Shown: positions 25,031 to 34,262, counted from the first letter of the stretch. The stretch: DNA of 64,000 bases from Idiomarina seosinensis_A (GCF_044797955.1 NZ_CP085211.1:558001-622000); one strand, 5' to 3'. Program-made: numbers and translations. Notes: generated from the sequence alone by a model not told the origin.

Positions 25031-25225
25031 TCGGTGCTCGGAGTGGCTGGGTTAAGCTATTGTTATAATTTCCCGTAGTTTAGCGCGGAAGGCTTGTTAG
25101 CGGCAATACCCTATTGGTAGCCCAAAAAACTCGTGCCAGGGCACGAGGTACGCTGTCAATAACGGATTACCCTTGAAAAAAAGATTTCAAGGGTTAAAAA
25201 GTGTCGGGAAATCTCAGGTCCGCCG

Positions 25226-25277
25226 GTTTACTATTTGTAAACACCTTTATTTGTTTTATAGTTTACAAATAGTAAAC
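25226..25277 (+). promoter_or_regulatory. higBA promoter with twin palindromic operators
   Basis: GTTTACTATTTGTAAAC (25226-25242) and GTTTACAAATAGTAAAC (25261-25277) are perfect reverse complements of each other separated by 18 bases, and each is itself a near-palindrome. A TTGTAA (-35) lies in the first and TATAGT (-10) overlaps the second with 16-base spacing. An antitoxin binding both would block the promoter. The sequence pattern is seen directly. Binding by HigA is inferred from family behaviour. Confidence 0.7.
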
Positions 25278-25287
25278 GGAGTTACCT

Positions 25288-25590
25288 ATGCATGTAATGT
25301 CGAAAAAGTCTTTTAATGAGGCTATGAAAAGTTACCCAAATGACGCGGGTGCTATTGAAGACTCGTATAGAATTTTAAGAAGCGGAAATTTTAAAACCCC
25401 TGGGGAATTAAGGGGCGTATTTAGTACCCTCGATAACTTTAAGTATAAAGATAAATGGTGGGTAATCGATATTGGCGGTAACAACCTTAGGTTAATCGCC
25501 TTTATTAAGTTTGAGCACAACCGAGTGTACGTCAAACATATAGTGACTCATGCTGAGTATGACGAAATTTGTAAGAAACAACGTAAGTAG
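25288..25590 (+). CDS. higB: HigB toxin (RelE-like mRNA interferase)
   Basis: The 100-residue protein fits the E. coli-type HigB family: MHVMSKKSFNEAMKSYP, GVFSTLDNFKYKDKWWVIDIGG and LIAFIKFEHNRVYVKHIVTHAEYD. HigB cuts mRNA on the ribosome. The toxin comes before the antitoxin, the order typical of higBA. The start follows the second operator by 10 bases. Confidence 0.9.
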   Translation: MHVMSKKSFNEAMKSYPNDAGAIEDSYRILRSGNFKTPGELRGVFSTLDNFKYKDKWWVIDIGGNNLRLIAFIKFEHNRVYVKHIVTHAEYDEICKKQRK

Positions 25591-25602
25591 GAGCAACACG
25601 AT

Positions 25603-26025
25603 ATGGTAGCAGTGGCAGAAATAACAGAGCTTGCAACTGAGCTGTGTAATCGCGCGCCTTTCCTGCGTGGGATCCGTAATGACGATGAACACGAACAAGC
25701 TCTTGCTATGATGGAAGAGCTTATTGAGGATTACGATGCGAATCTAGTTGTTATAGAAGCGCTGAGTACCTTAATTGCTCGCTATGAAGAAGACGCCACG
25801 TCTTTTTCAGCATTCAACTCGCGAGTCAGTGAACTTGATCCGGCCGTTGCGACATTAAGAGTAATAATGGACCAGCGGCAGTTAAAAACGAATGACTTTC
25901 AAAACGAGATCGGCGGTAAAAGCTTAGTTTCTCAAATTCTCAATGGCGGTAAGCGGTTGACCCGAAATCACATCGAACGGCTGGCTAAACGCTTCAACAT
26001 TAGTCCTGCATTATTTTTCAATTAA
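25603..26025 (+). CDS. higA: HigA antitoxin
   Basis: The 140-residue protein has an N-terminal helical part and a C-terminal HTH of the XRE type (NEIGGKSLVSQILNGGKRLTRNHIERLAKRFNISP). HigA antitoxins of this larger class neutralise HigB and repress the shared promoter. It begins 12 bases after higB and the pair looks complete. The cassette sits between a polysaccharide ligase and the dehydratase gene, a common place for such modules. Confidence 0.9.
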   Translation: MVAVAEITELATELCNRAPFLRGIRNDDEHEQALAMMEELIEDYDANLVVIEALSTLIARYEEDATSFSAFNSRVSELDPAVATLRVIMDQRQLKTNDFQNEIGGKSLVSQILNGGKRLTRNHIERLAKRFNISPALFFN

Positions 26026-26118
26026 GAGCTAAACTCCGGGGCTCTTTGCAATTACTTAACAATCCCTCATAATATCCAAATAATAATAAATTGAGCAGGA
26101 ATAGCGCTGGAGAAGGAT

Positions 26119-28050
26119 ATGTTAGGTTTAGGGCTTGTCAGACGCTTTTTCGAAGTGCCGCGCTGGGCTAAGCGAGCAATCACGCTTATTTGTGATGCCT
26201 CCTTTATTAGCCTGTCGCTGATTCTTGCTTTGATGATTCGGGTTGGGGAAGACTGGTCAAAGTACTTTGGCCCGCCGCTTTACTATGTGATGGCCAGTCT
26301 GACTGTAGCATCGATACTAATCTGGATAAAACTTGGCCTTTATCGTGCCGTTATCCGCTACATGGACATCAAGGTGCTGGCGAATATCCTTTGGGGAGCA
26401 CTCGCCTCAACCATCTTACTGGTGGGCGGCCTGTTTCTGTTTAATACAGACCTGCCACGCTCCGTTCCCTTTATTTACTTTACGCTTATTACGTTGCTCG
26501 TTGCCGGCTCACGGTTATTAGTACGTGGTTTTATCAATACTCAATCAATTAGGCGGCAGACAAATGTTGCTATCTATGGGGCAGGCTCTGCCGGACGGCA
26601 ATTGTGTGCGTCACTGCACCATGGTGCTGAACATCGGCCGGTGTTCTTTGTCGATGACAATGAAAGCCTGCAAGGGACCACCGTTAACGATTTGCGGGTA
26701 TTCTCGCCTGAGTTTTTACCGGAACTGATTAAAAAGCATAACGTCGAAAAAGTCCTGTTTGCGATTCCCAGTGCGTCGACTCGAGAGAAAAAAGCCATCT
26801 TTAATAATGTGCAGTCATTATCTGTCGAAATGCTGACGATACCGGGCAGTGCTGATTTGATTAATGGTAAAGTGAGTGTTAACCAACTGCGTAGTGTAGA
26901 CATTCAGGACTTACTTGGGCGCGATTCCGTGCAGCCGGATGAGAAGTTACTGGACAAATGTATTAAAGAGAAAGTTGTAATGATCACCGGCGCGGGAGGC
27001 TCTATTGGCTCGGAGCTGGCTCGTTTAATTGCTACACGTCAGCCCAGACAATTAATTTTATTTGAACTGTCCGAATACAACTTGTATGCGATAGAGGGTG
27101 AGTTAAAAATCGTTGCGCCGGATCTATCAATTATTCCGATACTCGGAAGCGTCCAGGATAAAAACCAGGTCGGGCAGGTTATCAAGCGCTTTGGGGTGCA
27201 GACCATTTATCACGCAGCGGCATACAAGCACGTGCCCTTGGTTGAGTACAATGTGGTGAGCGGTGCCCGAAACAACATTCTGGGTACTCAGGTGGTTGCC
27301 GAGGCAGCTGAAAAATATGCGGTTGAGCATTTTGTCTTAATTTCGACCGATAAAGCCGTAAGGCCCACTAACGTCATGGGTGCTTCTAAGCGCCTTGCCG
27401 AGCTGGTCGTGCAGGATCTGGCCCAGCGTGCAAAAAAGACAACTTTTTCTATGGTGCGCTTTGGTAACGTGCTGGGCTCTTCTGGTTCTGTTATTCCGCT
27501 GTTTAAGCAGCAAATCGAGCAGGGTGGGCCGGTAACCGTTACACACCCGGACATCACTCGCTATTTTATGACGATTCCGGAAGCTGCTGCGTTGGTTGTT
27601 CAGGCGGGCGCTATGGCAAAAGGTGGTGAAGTTTTTGTACTGGATATGGGGCAGCCGGTTAAAATCATTGATTTGGCCACGAAAATGATTCACTTGATGG
27701 GCTTAACGGTGCGTGACGAGCACCACCCGGATGGCGATATTGACATTGCATTCACGGGGCTGCGTCCGGGCGAAAAACTCTACGAAGAGCTTTTAATTGG
27801 TGGTAATGTTTCAGGAACCCGTCATCCCCGAATCATGCGGGCGGCGGAGTCAGCGATGAGTTCGAGCGGATTAAGAACGCTGCTTGCAGAGCTATATGCT
27901 ACCCACGAGTCTTTTGATGCAGTGACGGCTCGGCAATTGCTCACTAATGCGCCTGCTAGCTTTATGCCCTCCTCAGAGTTAGCCGATTTATTATCCGTAG
28001 TCCGGCCTAATGAAAAATCACTCAGTATTGTTGATATTAAATCCAGATGA
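26119..28050 (+). CDS. UDP-GlcNAc 4,6-dehydratase of the WbpM/PglF/CapD type
   Basis: The 643-residue inner-membrane enzyme has four N-terminal transmembrane segments (about residues 15-125), a first Rossmann-like part (TNVAIYGAGSAGRQL) and a C-terminal catalytic SDR domain with MITGAGGSIGSELA, IYHAAAYKHVPLVE and STDKAVRPTNVMGASKR. In place of the usual tyrosine it has the Met..Lys arrangement of the C6 dehydratases. It makes UDP-2-acetamido-2,6-dideoxy-4-hexulose, the precursor of QuiNAc, FucNAc or bacillosamine. It could feed the DegT aminotransferase at 16847 and a PglC-type transferase. It overlaps the flippase downstream by 4 bases. Confidence 0.9.
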   Translation: MLGLGLVRRFFEVPRWAKRAITLICDASFISLSLILALMIRVGEDWSKYFGPPLYYVMASLTVASILIWIKLGLYRAVIRYMDIKVLANILWGALASTILLVGGLFLFNTDLPRSVPFIYFTLITLLVAGSRLLVRGFINTQSIRRQTNVAIYGAGSAGRQLCASLHHGAEHRPVFFVDDNESLQGTTVNDLRVFSPEFLPELIKKHNVEKVLFAIPSASTREKKAIFNNVQSLSVEMLTIPGSADLINGKVSVNQLRSVDIQDLLGRDSVQPDEKLLDKCIKEKVVMITGAGGSIGSELARLIATRQPRQLILFELSEYNLYAIEGELKIVAPDLSIIPILGSVQDKNQVGQVIKRFGVQTIYHAAAYKHVPLVEYNVVSGARNNILGTQVVAEAAEKYAVEHFVLISTDKAVRPTNVMGASKRLAELVVQDLAQRAKKTTFSMVRFGNVLGSSGSVIPLFKQQIEQGGPVTVTHPDITRYFMTIPEAAALVVQAGAMAKGGEVFVLDMGQPVKIIDLATKMIHLMGLTVRDEHHPDGDIDIAFTGLRPGEKLYEELLIGGNVSGTRHPRIMRAAESAMSSSGLRTLLAELYATHESFDAVTARQLLTNAPASFMPSSELADLLSVVRPNEKSLSIVDIKSR

Positions 28051-29243
28051 GTCTCTCGCGCCAGGCCTCGATTTACGCCAGCTTTTCTGCCCTTAATGTT
28101 ATTATCAGTTATGGGTTGTTATTGTTTATCGCCAATGTGATGAGCAAGCAGGGTTATGCAGATTTTGGTTTCTACTCGTCATTGATGAGCCTTTTACTCA
28201 TCGCCGTTAACTGTGGTTATAAAGAAACCTTTTTTAAATGGGCAAGTCAGGGGCAGCTATCCTATCTAGATAAACTGCGAGACAGCTTTTACCCCTGGTT
28301 ACTTTTTTTCGTTGTATTGGCAACCATTACCCTGTTTTTTAGCCCTGAAGCCGGTCTTGCAGGTCTGGGGTTTATTTCGTTATATGCTTTGACTGCGGTC
28401 TCAGGCCTTAACCGGGGTTTCGAGTATTATTTAAAAGATGCCATTGCAATCCCGACCTACCGAACGTTCTGGCTGGTGGGTTGTATTGTTATCTGGTGGC
28501 TATGGGGTCAATTGCCGGTTGAGGGGGTGTTTTTTGCCGCGCTGATCGGCTCCGTTGCGGCCACGATGCTGGTAACTACTCCGCCGGTAAAAAAGACATT
28601 GAACTTTGCTGCAGTCAGGCTTGAACGCTTTTCGCTGCCCTGGATGTCACCTACCATGCGCCATTTTTTCCTGGTTGAGCTGGCAACGGTTGCCTACATC
28701 CGTGTCGATATGTTGTTTTTGAAAGGTTTTGATGTAGAAAGTGATGCCATGGCTGAATATTATCTGGGTATTCAGGTGCTGGACGCGGCATTAATGATCA
28801 TTGCGCCGATTAGTTACCTTTTTTTCAACCAGATTAACCGATCGTTGCGGCGCTGGTATCAGGATGCCGTGCCCTACGTTGCTTTAATGACTGCCATTGT
28901 TTTTGCTATTATTGCCGGCTGGTGGCTTATAGGTGAGTGGATACTCGCGGTGATGTTCCCGCAATACGTTGGTAGCTACACTATCGCGCTGGCGCTTTTG
29001 GCGGTGTTAATACCTGGCGCCGGCACGCTGATATTATCGCATGTGCTGTTCCACTGGGACGACGAGTGGATTTATGTAAAAGCCTGCTTTGCCGGCTTAT
29101 TTATCTGCCTGCTGAGCCAGTCATTGCTTATTCCTGCTTATGCGGAATGGGGAGCAATTACCGCGCGCCTTGTCACTGAGTCGGTAATATTTTTAGCGCT
29201 TGTGGGCGTGGTCCTATACAAAACATCCAGGCAGGCCAGGTGA
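28047..29243 (+). CDS. Wzx-like flippase or polysaccharide exporter (second of three)
   Basis: The 398-residue polytopic protein begins SRQASIYASFSALNVIISYG and has about 11 hydrophobic segments, a mid-protein YIRVDMLFLKGF motif in the position where Wzx proteins have conserved D/K residues, and LLIPAYAEWGAITARL near the end. It is somewhat short for the family. ATGA overlaps at both ends couple it to the dehydratase and the glycosyltransferase. Confidence 0.78.
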   Translation: MSLSRQASIYASFSALNVIISYGLLLFIANVMSKQGYADFGFYSSLMSLLLIAVNCGYKETFFKWASQGQLSYLDKLRDSFYPWLLFFVVLATITLFFSPEAGLAGLGFISLYALTAVSGLNRGFEYYLKDAIAIPTYRTFWLVGCIVIWWLWGQLPVEGVFFAALIGSVAATMLVTTPPVKKTLNFAAVRLERFSLPWMSPTMRHFFLVELATVAYIRVDMLFLKGFDVESDAMAEYYLGIQVLDAALMIIAPISYLFFNQINRSLRRWYQDAVPYVALMTAIVFAIIAGWWLIGEWILAVMFPQYVGSYTIALALLAVLIPGAGTLILSHVLFHWDDEWIYVKACFAGLFICLLSQSLLIPAYAEWGAITARLVTESVIFLALVGVVLYKTSRQAR

Positions 29244-30508
29244 AGATTTTACACATCGGAAAATACTTTGCGCCATTTAACGGCGGCATCGAGCAGGTAA
29301 ACCAGTCCCTTGCCGAGCACTGCACCGCTGCCGGTGACAGCGTTCGGGTTCTGGCCCATCAGCACCAAAGAGCAAGAACCACCCGCCGCTTTTTGCCTGT
29401 GCGTCGCACCCTGACGCACCCCGATGAACCCGTACGTCGCGTCCTGACGCGACAAAACGAATACCACGTCACCCAATCCGTCACATGCGCAACCCTGATG
29501 TTCACTCCTATTTCGCCCTTATTTCCCTGGCATTTGCGACAGGAGCTGAAACACAACCCTGATATAATTCACATTCATATGCCGAACCCATCAGCGTTTT
29601 GGCTGCTGTTGATGCCGGGCGCAAAAAAAGCAAAATGGGTAGTGCATTGGCACTCTGATGTCATTGATGAACAGGCTTCAACTGCACTGAAGCTGTTTTA
29701 TCGATGCTATCGGCCCTTTGAACGATGGTTACTGCGAAAAGCCGACGCTATAGTTTGCACCAGTCCGAATTATGCAAAGTATTCTGATGCTTTGGTTGGG
29801 TTTCAGGATAAAGTTCGTGTGGTGCCTTTGGGGATTGATGTTGAGGGGGATGTGCCTCGGGAACAGAGCGTGCGTCAGGACGCACGGTGCGGGGAGGGCG
29901 CTCGAGACGGAGCAGACGCACGGAGCCGGAAGGGCGCGCGGCACGAGAGGGGCGCATGCTACGAAATCTTAACTGTTGGGCGGTTGACGTATTATAAGGG
30001 GCATAAATACCTGCTGGAGGCTATTCATCGGCTAAAAAAGCGGGGAGTTGAGGTGCAGTGGAACATCGTCGGCAGCGGTGAGGAAGAAGCTAATCTTAAG
30101 CGCTTAACAAAAGAACTGGAGCTTGAGGAACGCGTCCATTTTATGGGTAGATTGAGTGACACTGAGCTGCAACAACAGTTTACTGGCTGCGATGTATTTT
30201 GCCTGCCCTCTATTGAGCGCACCGAAGCTTTTGGCATTGTCTTGATGGAGGCCATGCGTGCCGAAAAGTCCTGTATTGTTACCGACGTGCCCGGCTCAGG
30301 TATGAGCTACGTCGTCAGTGACGGGGTTAACGGCCGGGTGGTCAAGCGGTGTGATGCTGAAGCCCTTGCCACGGTTATTGAGCATGCAGTGAACAACCCT
30401 GAACTCTGGCAACAGCTGGGTACTCAGGGGCGGCTGAGGCTAGAGCAGCTTTTCCGAAGCGATGTTGTGGCAGCACAAATGCGGACTATTTATCATGAGC
30501 TTGTCTGA
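29240..30508 (+). CDS. GT4 glycosyltransferase carrying two in-frame REP-derived insertions
   Basis: The 422-residue enzyme has GT-B features: HIGKYFAPFNGGIEQVNQSL near the N-terminus, VVHWHSDVI, VCTSPNYAKYS, the donor segment LTVGRLTYYKGHKYLLEA and LPSIERTEAFGIVLMEAMRA. Two segments do not fit the family. One is Arg/Thr-rich, around residues 48-72, and is encoded by a REP hairpin at 29432-29453. The other is Arg/Ala/Gly-rich, about residues 208-243, and is encoded in part by an inverted REP at 29870-29890. The second lies exactly in the loop that joins the two domains. The GTG start is from the ATGA-type overlap. The enzyme could still fold because both insertions are in likely loops. Confidence 0.82.
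   Translation: MKILHIGKYFAPFNGGIEQVNQSLAEHCTAAGDSVRVLAHQHQRARTTRRFLPVRRTLTHPDEPVRRVLTRQNEYHVTQSVTCATLMFTPISPLFPWHLRQELKHNPDIIHIHMPNPSAFWLLLMPGAKKAKWVVHWHSDVIDEQASTALKLFYRCYRPFERWLLRKADAIVCTSPNYAKYSDALVGFQDKVRVVPLGIDVEGDVPREQSVRQDARCGEGARDGADARSRKGARHERGACYEILTVGRLTYYKGHKYLLEAIHRLKKRGVEVQWNIVGSGEEEANLKRLTKELELEERVHFMGRLSDTELQQQFTGCDVFCLPSIERTEAFGIVLMEAMRAEKSCIVTDVPGSGMSYVVSDGVNGRVVKRCDAEALATVIEHAVNNPELWQQLGTQGRLRLEQLFRSDVVAAQMRTIYHELV
29432..29453 (+). repeat. REP unit inside a coding region (copy 1)
   Basis: The sequence GTACGTCGCGTCCTGACG followed by CGAC matches the REP units at 48303 and 54033. It is read in frame as part of the Arg-rich insertion VRRVLTRQ. A diverged partner, GTCGCACCCTGACGCACC, lies about 30 bases before it. 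Confidence 0.85.
29870..29890 (-). repeat. REP unit inside a coding region (copy 2, inverted type)
   Basis: GTGCGTCAGGACGCACGG is the second hairpin of the repeat pairs seen in the 48063 and 52106 arrays. Here it encodes SVRQDARC in the interdomain loop of the GT4 enzyme. Confidence 0.8.
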
Positions 30509-31178
30509 TACTCTGATAGTAATCCCTGCTTATAACGAACAGCAGACCCTGGCCGGTGTGCTGAACCAGCTCGCAGAAAAAGGTTATGATGAGGTTCTGG
30601 TGGTTGACGACCATTCGACCGACAGCACCGCCGAACTTGCCCGTCAGCATGGAGCGAGGGTTATCTCGCTGTGTATTAACATCGGTGCCTGGGGAGCGAT
30701 GCAGGCCGGGGTTCGGTATGCGCTGCAAAAAGGTTATTCCGCCGTGATAACCATGGACGCCGATGGTCAGCATTTGCCTGAAACCCTAAAACAACTGCTT
30801 GAACAGCAGCAACAAGCCGACGTGGTTATCGGGCGCTGTGTCGAGCGCGCTTCGCCGGCACGTCGCCTGGCATGGCGGTATTTTCGCTGGCTGGCTAACC
30901 TGCCGGTAGAGGATTTAACCTCTGGCCTTCGGCTTTATAACGAAGAAGCCATGCAGTTAATTGCCAGTCGTGAGGCCTCGTTGCTCGATTATCAGGATGT
31001 CGGCTTACTGGTCTTATTAAGAAATCACGGCGCAACATTCTTTGAAGTTGACGTACCAATGAATACCCGCGAGCATGGTGAAAGCCGAATATTTTCAAGC
31101 TGGTGGCGGGTGTTTTCTTATATGGCGACGACATCCATTATTTGCTTATCCAAATTGCTTGGGGGGAACAAGCGCTAA
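30495..31178 (+). CDS. GT2 glycosyltransferase (dolichyl-phosphate-mannose-synthase-like)
   Basis: The 227-residue GT-A enzyme has LIVIPAYNEQQTL, VLVVDDHSTDST, the DAD-type metal motif MDADGQHLPE and DLTSGLRLYN. Start ATG 30495 is inside the end of the previous gene (14-base overlap). An upstream in-frame codon at 30462 is less likely. Its close linkage to a DUF2304 gene is typical for GT2 enzymes that use or make polyprenyl-phosphate sugars. The sugar is unknown. Confidence 0.82.
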   Translation: MSLSDTLIVIPAYNEQQTLAGVLNQLAEKGYDEVLVVDDHSTDSTAELARQHGARVISLCINIGAWGAMQAGVRYALQKGYSAVITMDADGQHLPETLKQLLEQQQQADVVIGRCVERASPARRLAWRYFRWLANLPVEDLTSGLRLYNEEAMQLIASREASLLDYQDVGLLVLLRNHGATFFEVDVPMNTREHGESRIFSSWWRVFSYMATTSIICLSKLLGGNKR

Positions 31179-31555
31179 TGAGTAATGTTCAGTGGGTATC
31201 TGCAGCAATTGGCATCATCATCAGCTGCATTATTTTTTACCTTGTCCGCCGTGACCAGCTACTGACAAAAGACGGGTTACGCTGGGTGATCGTAGCGGTT
31301 GGTGTGTTGCTGCTGGGTTTGGTGCCTGGCATCGTAGATTTTTTTGGCGACAAACTGGGGATTTCCTACCCTCCCATAATTGTTGTGCTGGTCGCCCTGG
31401 GCGTTGTTTTGGTAAAACTGCTTTACGGCGACATACAGCGCACCCGAATGAAAGTCGATATCGAACGGCTGGTGCAGCGGGTTGGGATGCTGGAAGCTGA
31501 GATTGAAAAGCTGACAGCCGATACCAATAGCCAGAGCAGAAGTGCGCAAGATTAG
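31178..31555 (+). CDS. DUF2304 membrane protein
   Basis: The 125-residue protein has three hydrophobic segments (about residues 8-22, 36-55 and 66-86) followed by a coiled coil (VDIERLVQRVGMLEAEIEKL). This is the DUF2304 pattern, which is repeatedly found beside GT2 enzymes. The likely start is the ATG overlapping the previous stop as TAATG, with a GGGGGGAA site upstream. Function is unknown; a membrane scaffold for the glycosyltransferase is one guess. It ends convergently with the next gene and shares 4 bases with it. Confidence 0.8.
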   Translation: MSNVQWVSAAIGIIISCIIFYLVRRDQLLTKDGLRWVIVAVGVLLLGLVPGIVDFFGDKLGISYPPIIVVLVALGVVLVKLLYGDIQRTRMKVDIERLVQRVGMLEAEIEKLTADTNSQSRSAQD

Positions 31556-32301
31556 CGGTATTTAATCAGGCCATTAATCCCGTAGCAGAAAAAGTAATAG
31601 CAGCTGGTTAGTAAAGAGAGTTTTTCAACGTCTCGGTAAACAGACCACTGATATTGTAAAACTTTTAACTTATTTTGCGATATTCCGCCGCCCAGCGTAT
31701 ATTCAGCTAAAGGCTTTTTGAGGCCTTTGGCAACAGTGCCATCGCGAAGAATATCCAGCCAAAGCGCAAAGTCCTGGCGTTTACGAATCAACGGCATATA
31801 TCGTTTACCTACGTACTGGACATCATAAATAGCAGTTAGGCAGCCGATACTGCACGTTTTCAGCAGGTCTTTGTAGCCAATACTCGCAGGAGGAATAAAG
31901 GTGTTCACTCGACTGCCGTCTTTAATCGTGTGGTAAGCCGAATAGCATAAAGCGACACTGTGCTGTTGCATAAACGTGATTTGCGCCTCTAGTTTACTTT
32001 CCAGCCAGCGGTCATCGGCATCCAGAAAAGCGATGTAACGACCTTTTGCGCGCTTTATAGCCTCATTACGGGCAACAGCAGCGCCACTGTTATTTGGCAA
32101 GCGGGAAAGCTTAATTCGGGCATCCGACTTTGCAAGGGATTCAACAATTTCAACGGTATTATCTGTTGAGCAGTCGTCCGTGATTAATAACTCCCAATTT
32201 GCGTGGGTTTGCGCTTGAACGGAGCGGATAGTGCGCTCTATGCAGGTCGCACTATTAAAGCTTGGCATGATAACTGATACGAGTTCTTTAGAATTTGTCA
32301 T
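31552..32301 (-). CDS. GT2 glycosyltransferase
   Basis: The 249-residue GT-A enzyme has VSVIMPSFNSATCIERTIRS, WELLITDDCSTDNT, and the DDxD-type site AFLDADDRWLESKL, then KRQDFALWLDILRDG. It resembles the WcaA/teichuronic-type family. It is the last gene of the - strand polysaccharide operon, 9 bases after its neighbour. Specificity is unknown. Confidence 0.82.
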   Translation of the reverse strand: MTNSKELVSVIMPSFNSATCIERTIRSVQAQTHANWELLITDDCSTDNTVEIVESLAKSDARIKLSRLPNNSGAAVARNEAIKRAKGRYIAFLDADDRWLESKLEAQITFMQQHSVALCYSAYHTIKDGSRVNTFIPPASIGYKDLLKTCSIGCLTAIYDVQYVGKRYMPLIRKRQDFALWLDILRDGTVAKGLKKPLAEYTLGGGISQNKLKVLQYQWSVYRDVEKLSLLTSCYYFFCYGINGLIKYR

Positions 32302-32310
32302 TGATGTACT

Positions 32311-33186
32311 TTACCGCAAACGTAGTGCGTTAATTAGTCGCTTGAGCCCCTTGGCTCGATGATTCACAAGCTGGGCAATCACAGAGCGACGATTGTAACG
32401 GTTCATGAGCTTTATAGCATCTCTATAACCGATAGGTTGGCCGTAAACTTTTTTTCGAATTAATTCCATCGAATTTAACTGCTGTTGGTTCATGTCTTCA
32501 CTGTGTTTACTCATAAAAGCTTGAAAGGCTCTTTGACGCTTTTCAGAACTGCCGGAAATACGCTGCGCTTCGTGCGCGGTGTACCAAATGTAGCTGGGAT
32601 CAGATATTTTTAGCGCTGGACCGAATTGTTTAACCAGTCGCAGCCAGGTGTCATAGTCCTGAAATGCGGGTAGTGATTCATCAAAACCGCCGATTTTTTG
32701 TAAGAACTCGGTGCGGGTTAACACCTGGTTGCCCAGGAAGTTGTAATGACGAAGCATGTCGATTGTTACAACGCCGCTGTCGAATTGCCGGGTTATTGCG
32801 CCGGCTGACGTTTGTTCTGTAATACAACTTGCGACACATGATAAAGAGCGGGGCGAGTGCCTGAATGCATTAATCAAGTTCTCGATGCGTCCGGGAGTAA
32901 ATGCATCATCATCGTCCAGTCCGGTAATGTAACTGCCGGTTGCCGCTGCAATTGCTTTGTTGCGGGCACTGCAAGCGCCTTCAGGCGTTTCGTTGCGAAT
33001 AAAGCGAATCTTTTTTTCCGCAATATCGTTCACTAAGCCTTTTTCCGCCGATGGCGCTGAACCGTCATCTACGACGATAATTTCAAGATGCGGGTAAGTC
33101 TGAGCATACACCGACCTTAATGCCCTGCGCAGCATTTCAGGACGGTTGTGCGTTGCAATGTAGACAGTAACTAAAGGTTGTTGCAT
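32311..33186 (-). CDS. GT2 glycosyltransferase
   Basis: This 291-residue GT-A enzyme carries VTVYIATHNRPEMLRRALRS, LEIIVVDDGSAP, the metal motif GLDDDDAFTP and PAFQDYDTWLRLVKQFG. It overlaps the following GT4 gene by 16 bases in the operon. Expected to act at the cytoplasmic face on a lipid-linked acceptor. The donor is unknown. Confidence 0.82.
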   Translation of the reverse strand: MQQPLVTVYIATHNRPEMLRRALRSVYAQTYPHLEIIVVDDGSAPSAEKGLVNDIAEKKIRFIRNETPEGACSARNKAIAAATGSYITGLDDDDAFTPGRIENLINAFRHSPRSLSCVASCITEQTSAGAITRQFDSGVVTIDMLRHYNFLGNQVLTRTEFLQKIGGFDESLPAFQDYDTWLRLVKQFGPALKISDPSYIWYTAHEAQRISGSSEKRQRAFQAFMSKHSEDMNQQQLNSMELIRKKVYGQPIGYRDAIKLMNRYNRRSVIAQLVNHRAKGLKRLINALRLR

Positions 33187-34262
33187 TTGTTTTTCCGAAA
33201 AAGCTCTAATGTCTCACACATTGTGTCTGTTGTTGCTGCTTCTGAATATGTTTCACTGGCAAACTTATAACCTTGCTCGGCTAAATTTTTTGCAAAGTGG
33301 TTATCGCTGATATAACGCAATATTGCACCGGCGAACTGTGCCGGTTTATCAGGTGCACATAACAAACCTGTTTGTTCATGTTTGATAATTTCAGGTAGCC
33401 CACCAACGTCGGCGGCAATAGTCGGGCGCCTGGCGGCTAATGCCTCGATCGCTGACACGCCAAAGCTTTCTACTCGACTACTAAGTACCACAATATCAAT
33501 TTTTTCGAGTTCATTGACCACCTCGGTGCTTGATACTGCCCCGACAAACTCCACTTTTTTTCCAACGCCTAACTGGCTGGCGAGTTGCTGCAGCTCGTTG
33601 CGTTTGGAACCCTCGCCGATTAATCGAAGGCGTAACCGGTTAAATGTTTGCTGATCAACCTGCTCCAGCAATAACTTAAACGACTGAATCAATACATCAA
33701 CTCCATAACGCCATTCCAGTTTTTTGGCGGTGCCGATAGTTATAGTGTCGTTTGAAAAGGCCGGACGCCGGGTATGGAAGCTCTCAATATTGACACCAAA
33801 AGGAGTTACGTCGATATCCCTTGGACCAATAAGGCTGATTACTTGATCAGCCATGGCGTGGCTGGTTGATGCGATATGCGACGCACGCTTTAACGAAAAG
33901 TCTATCCACTGGCGGTGTAGCCAAGAGCGATAAGGAAACAAATAGACGTCTGAGCCCCAAACCGATAGCAAATAAGGTTGTTTAACACTCAGTGCCGCTA
34001 ACGTGCCATAGCCACTGGCATAATGAGCGTGCACGATGCCTGGATCTTCAGCGCTAAGTAATGCCTTAACTTTCGCCGCATTTAAAAAATACCCTTTGGT
34101 GCCCCGAAATGGTAACTGCGTTATTTTGATTGACTCATTATAAGACTCGGCCGCTGGGTGCTGTGTGATTAAATGAATCTGATAGCCCCGGCCTGCTAAA
34201 TTATGCGCCCATTTATGAGTATGGTTTACATTAGCGGGCGCTAGCATGGTTATTTTAGTCAT
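33171..34262 (-). CDS. GT4 glycosyltransferase
   Basis: The 363-residue GT-B enzyme has NHTHKWAHNLAGRGYQIHLI near the N-terminus, HAHYASGYGTLAAL, VWGSDVYLFPYRS, the donor segment TIGTAKKLEWRYGVDVLIQSF, and the VESFGVSAIEALAARRPTIA motif. It overlaps the upstream polymerase gene by ATGA. It belongs to the second polysaccharide operon. Confidence 0.85.
   Translation of the reverse strand: MTKITMLAPANVNHTHKWAHNLAGRGYQIHLITQHPAAESYNESIKITQLPFRGTKGYFLNAAKVKALLSAEDPGIVHAHYASGYGTLAALSVKQPYLLSVWGSDVYLFPYRSWLHRQWIDFSLKRASHIASTSHAMADQVISLIGPRDIDVTPFGVNIESFHTRRPAFSNDTITIGTAKKLEWRYGVDVLIQSFKLLLEQVDQQTFNRLRLRLIGEGSKRNELQQLASQLGVGKKVEFVGAVSSTEVVNELEKIDIVVLSSRVESFGVSAIEALAARRPTIAADVGGLPEIIKHEQTGLLCAPDKPAQFAGAILRYISDNHFAKNLAEQGYKFASETYSEAATTDTMCETLELFRKNKCNNL

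Noticed and set aside
25169..25194. Hairpin ACCCTTGAAA/TTTCAAGGGT as a terminator
   Set aside because: No T-run follows on either strand. It remains only an inverted repeat upstream of higBA.
26026..26060. Hairpin AAGAGC/GCTCTT after higA as a strong terminator
   Set aside because: Short stem, no adequate T tract. At most a weak attenuator.
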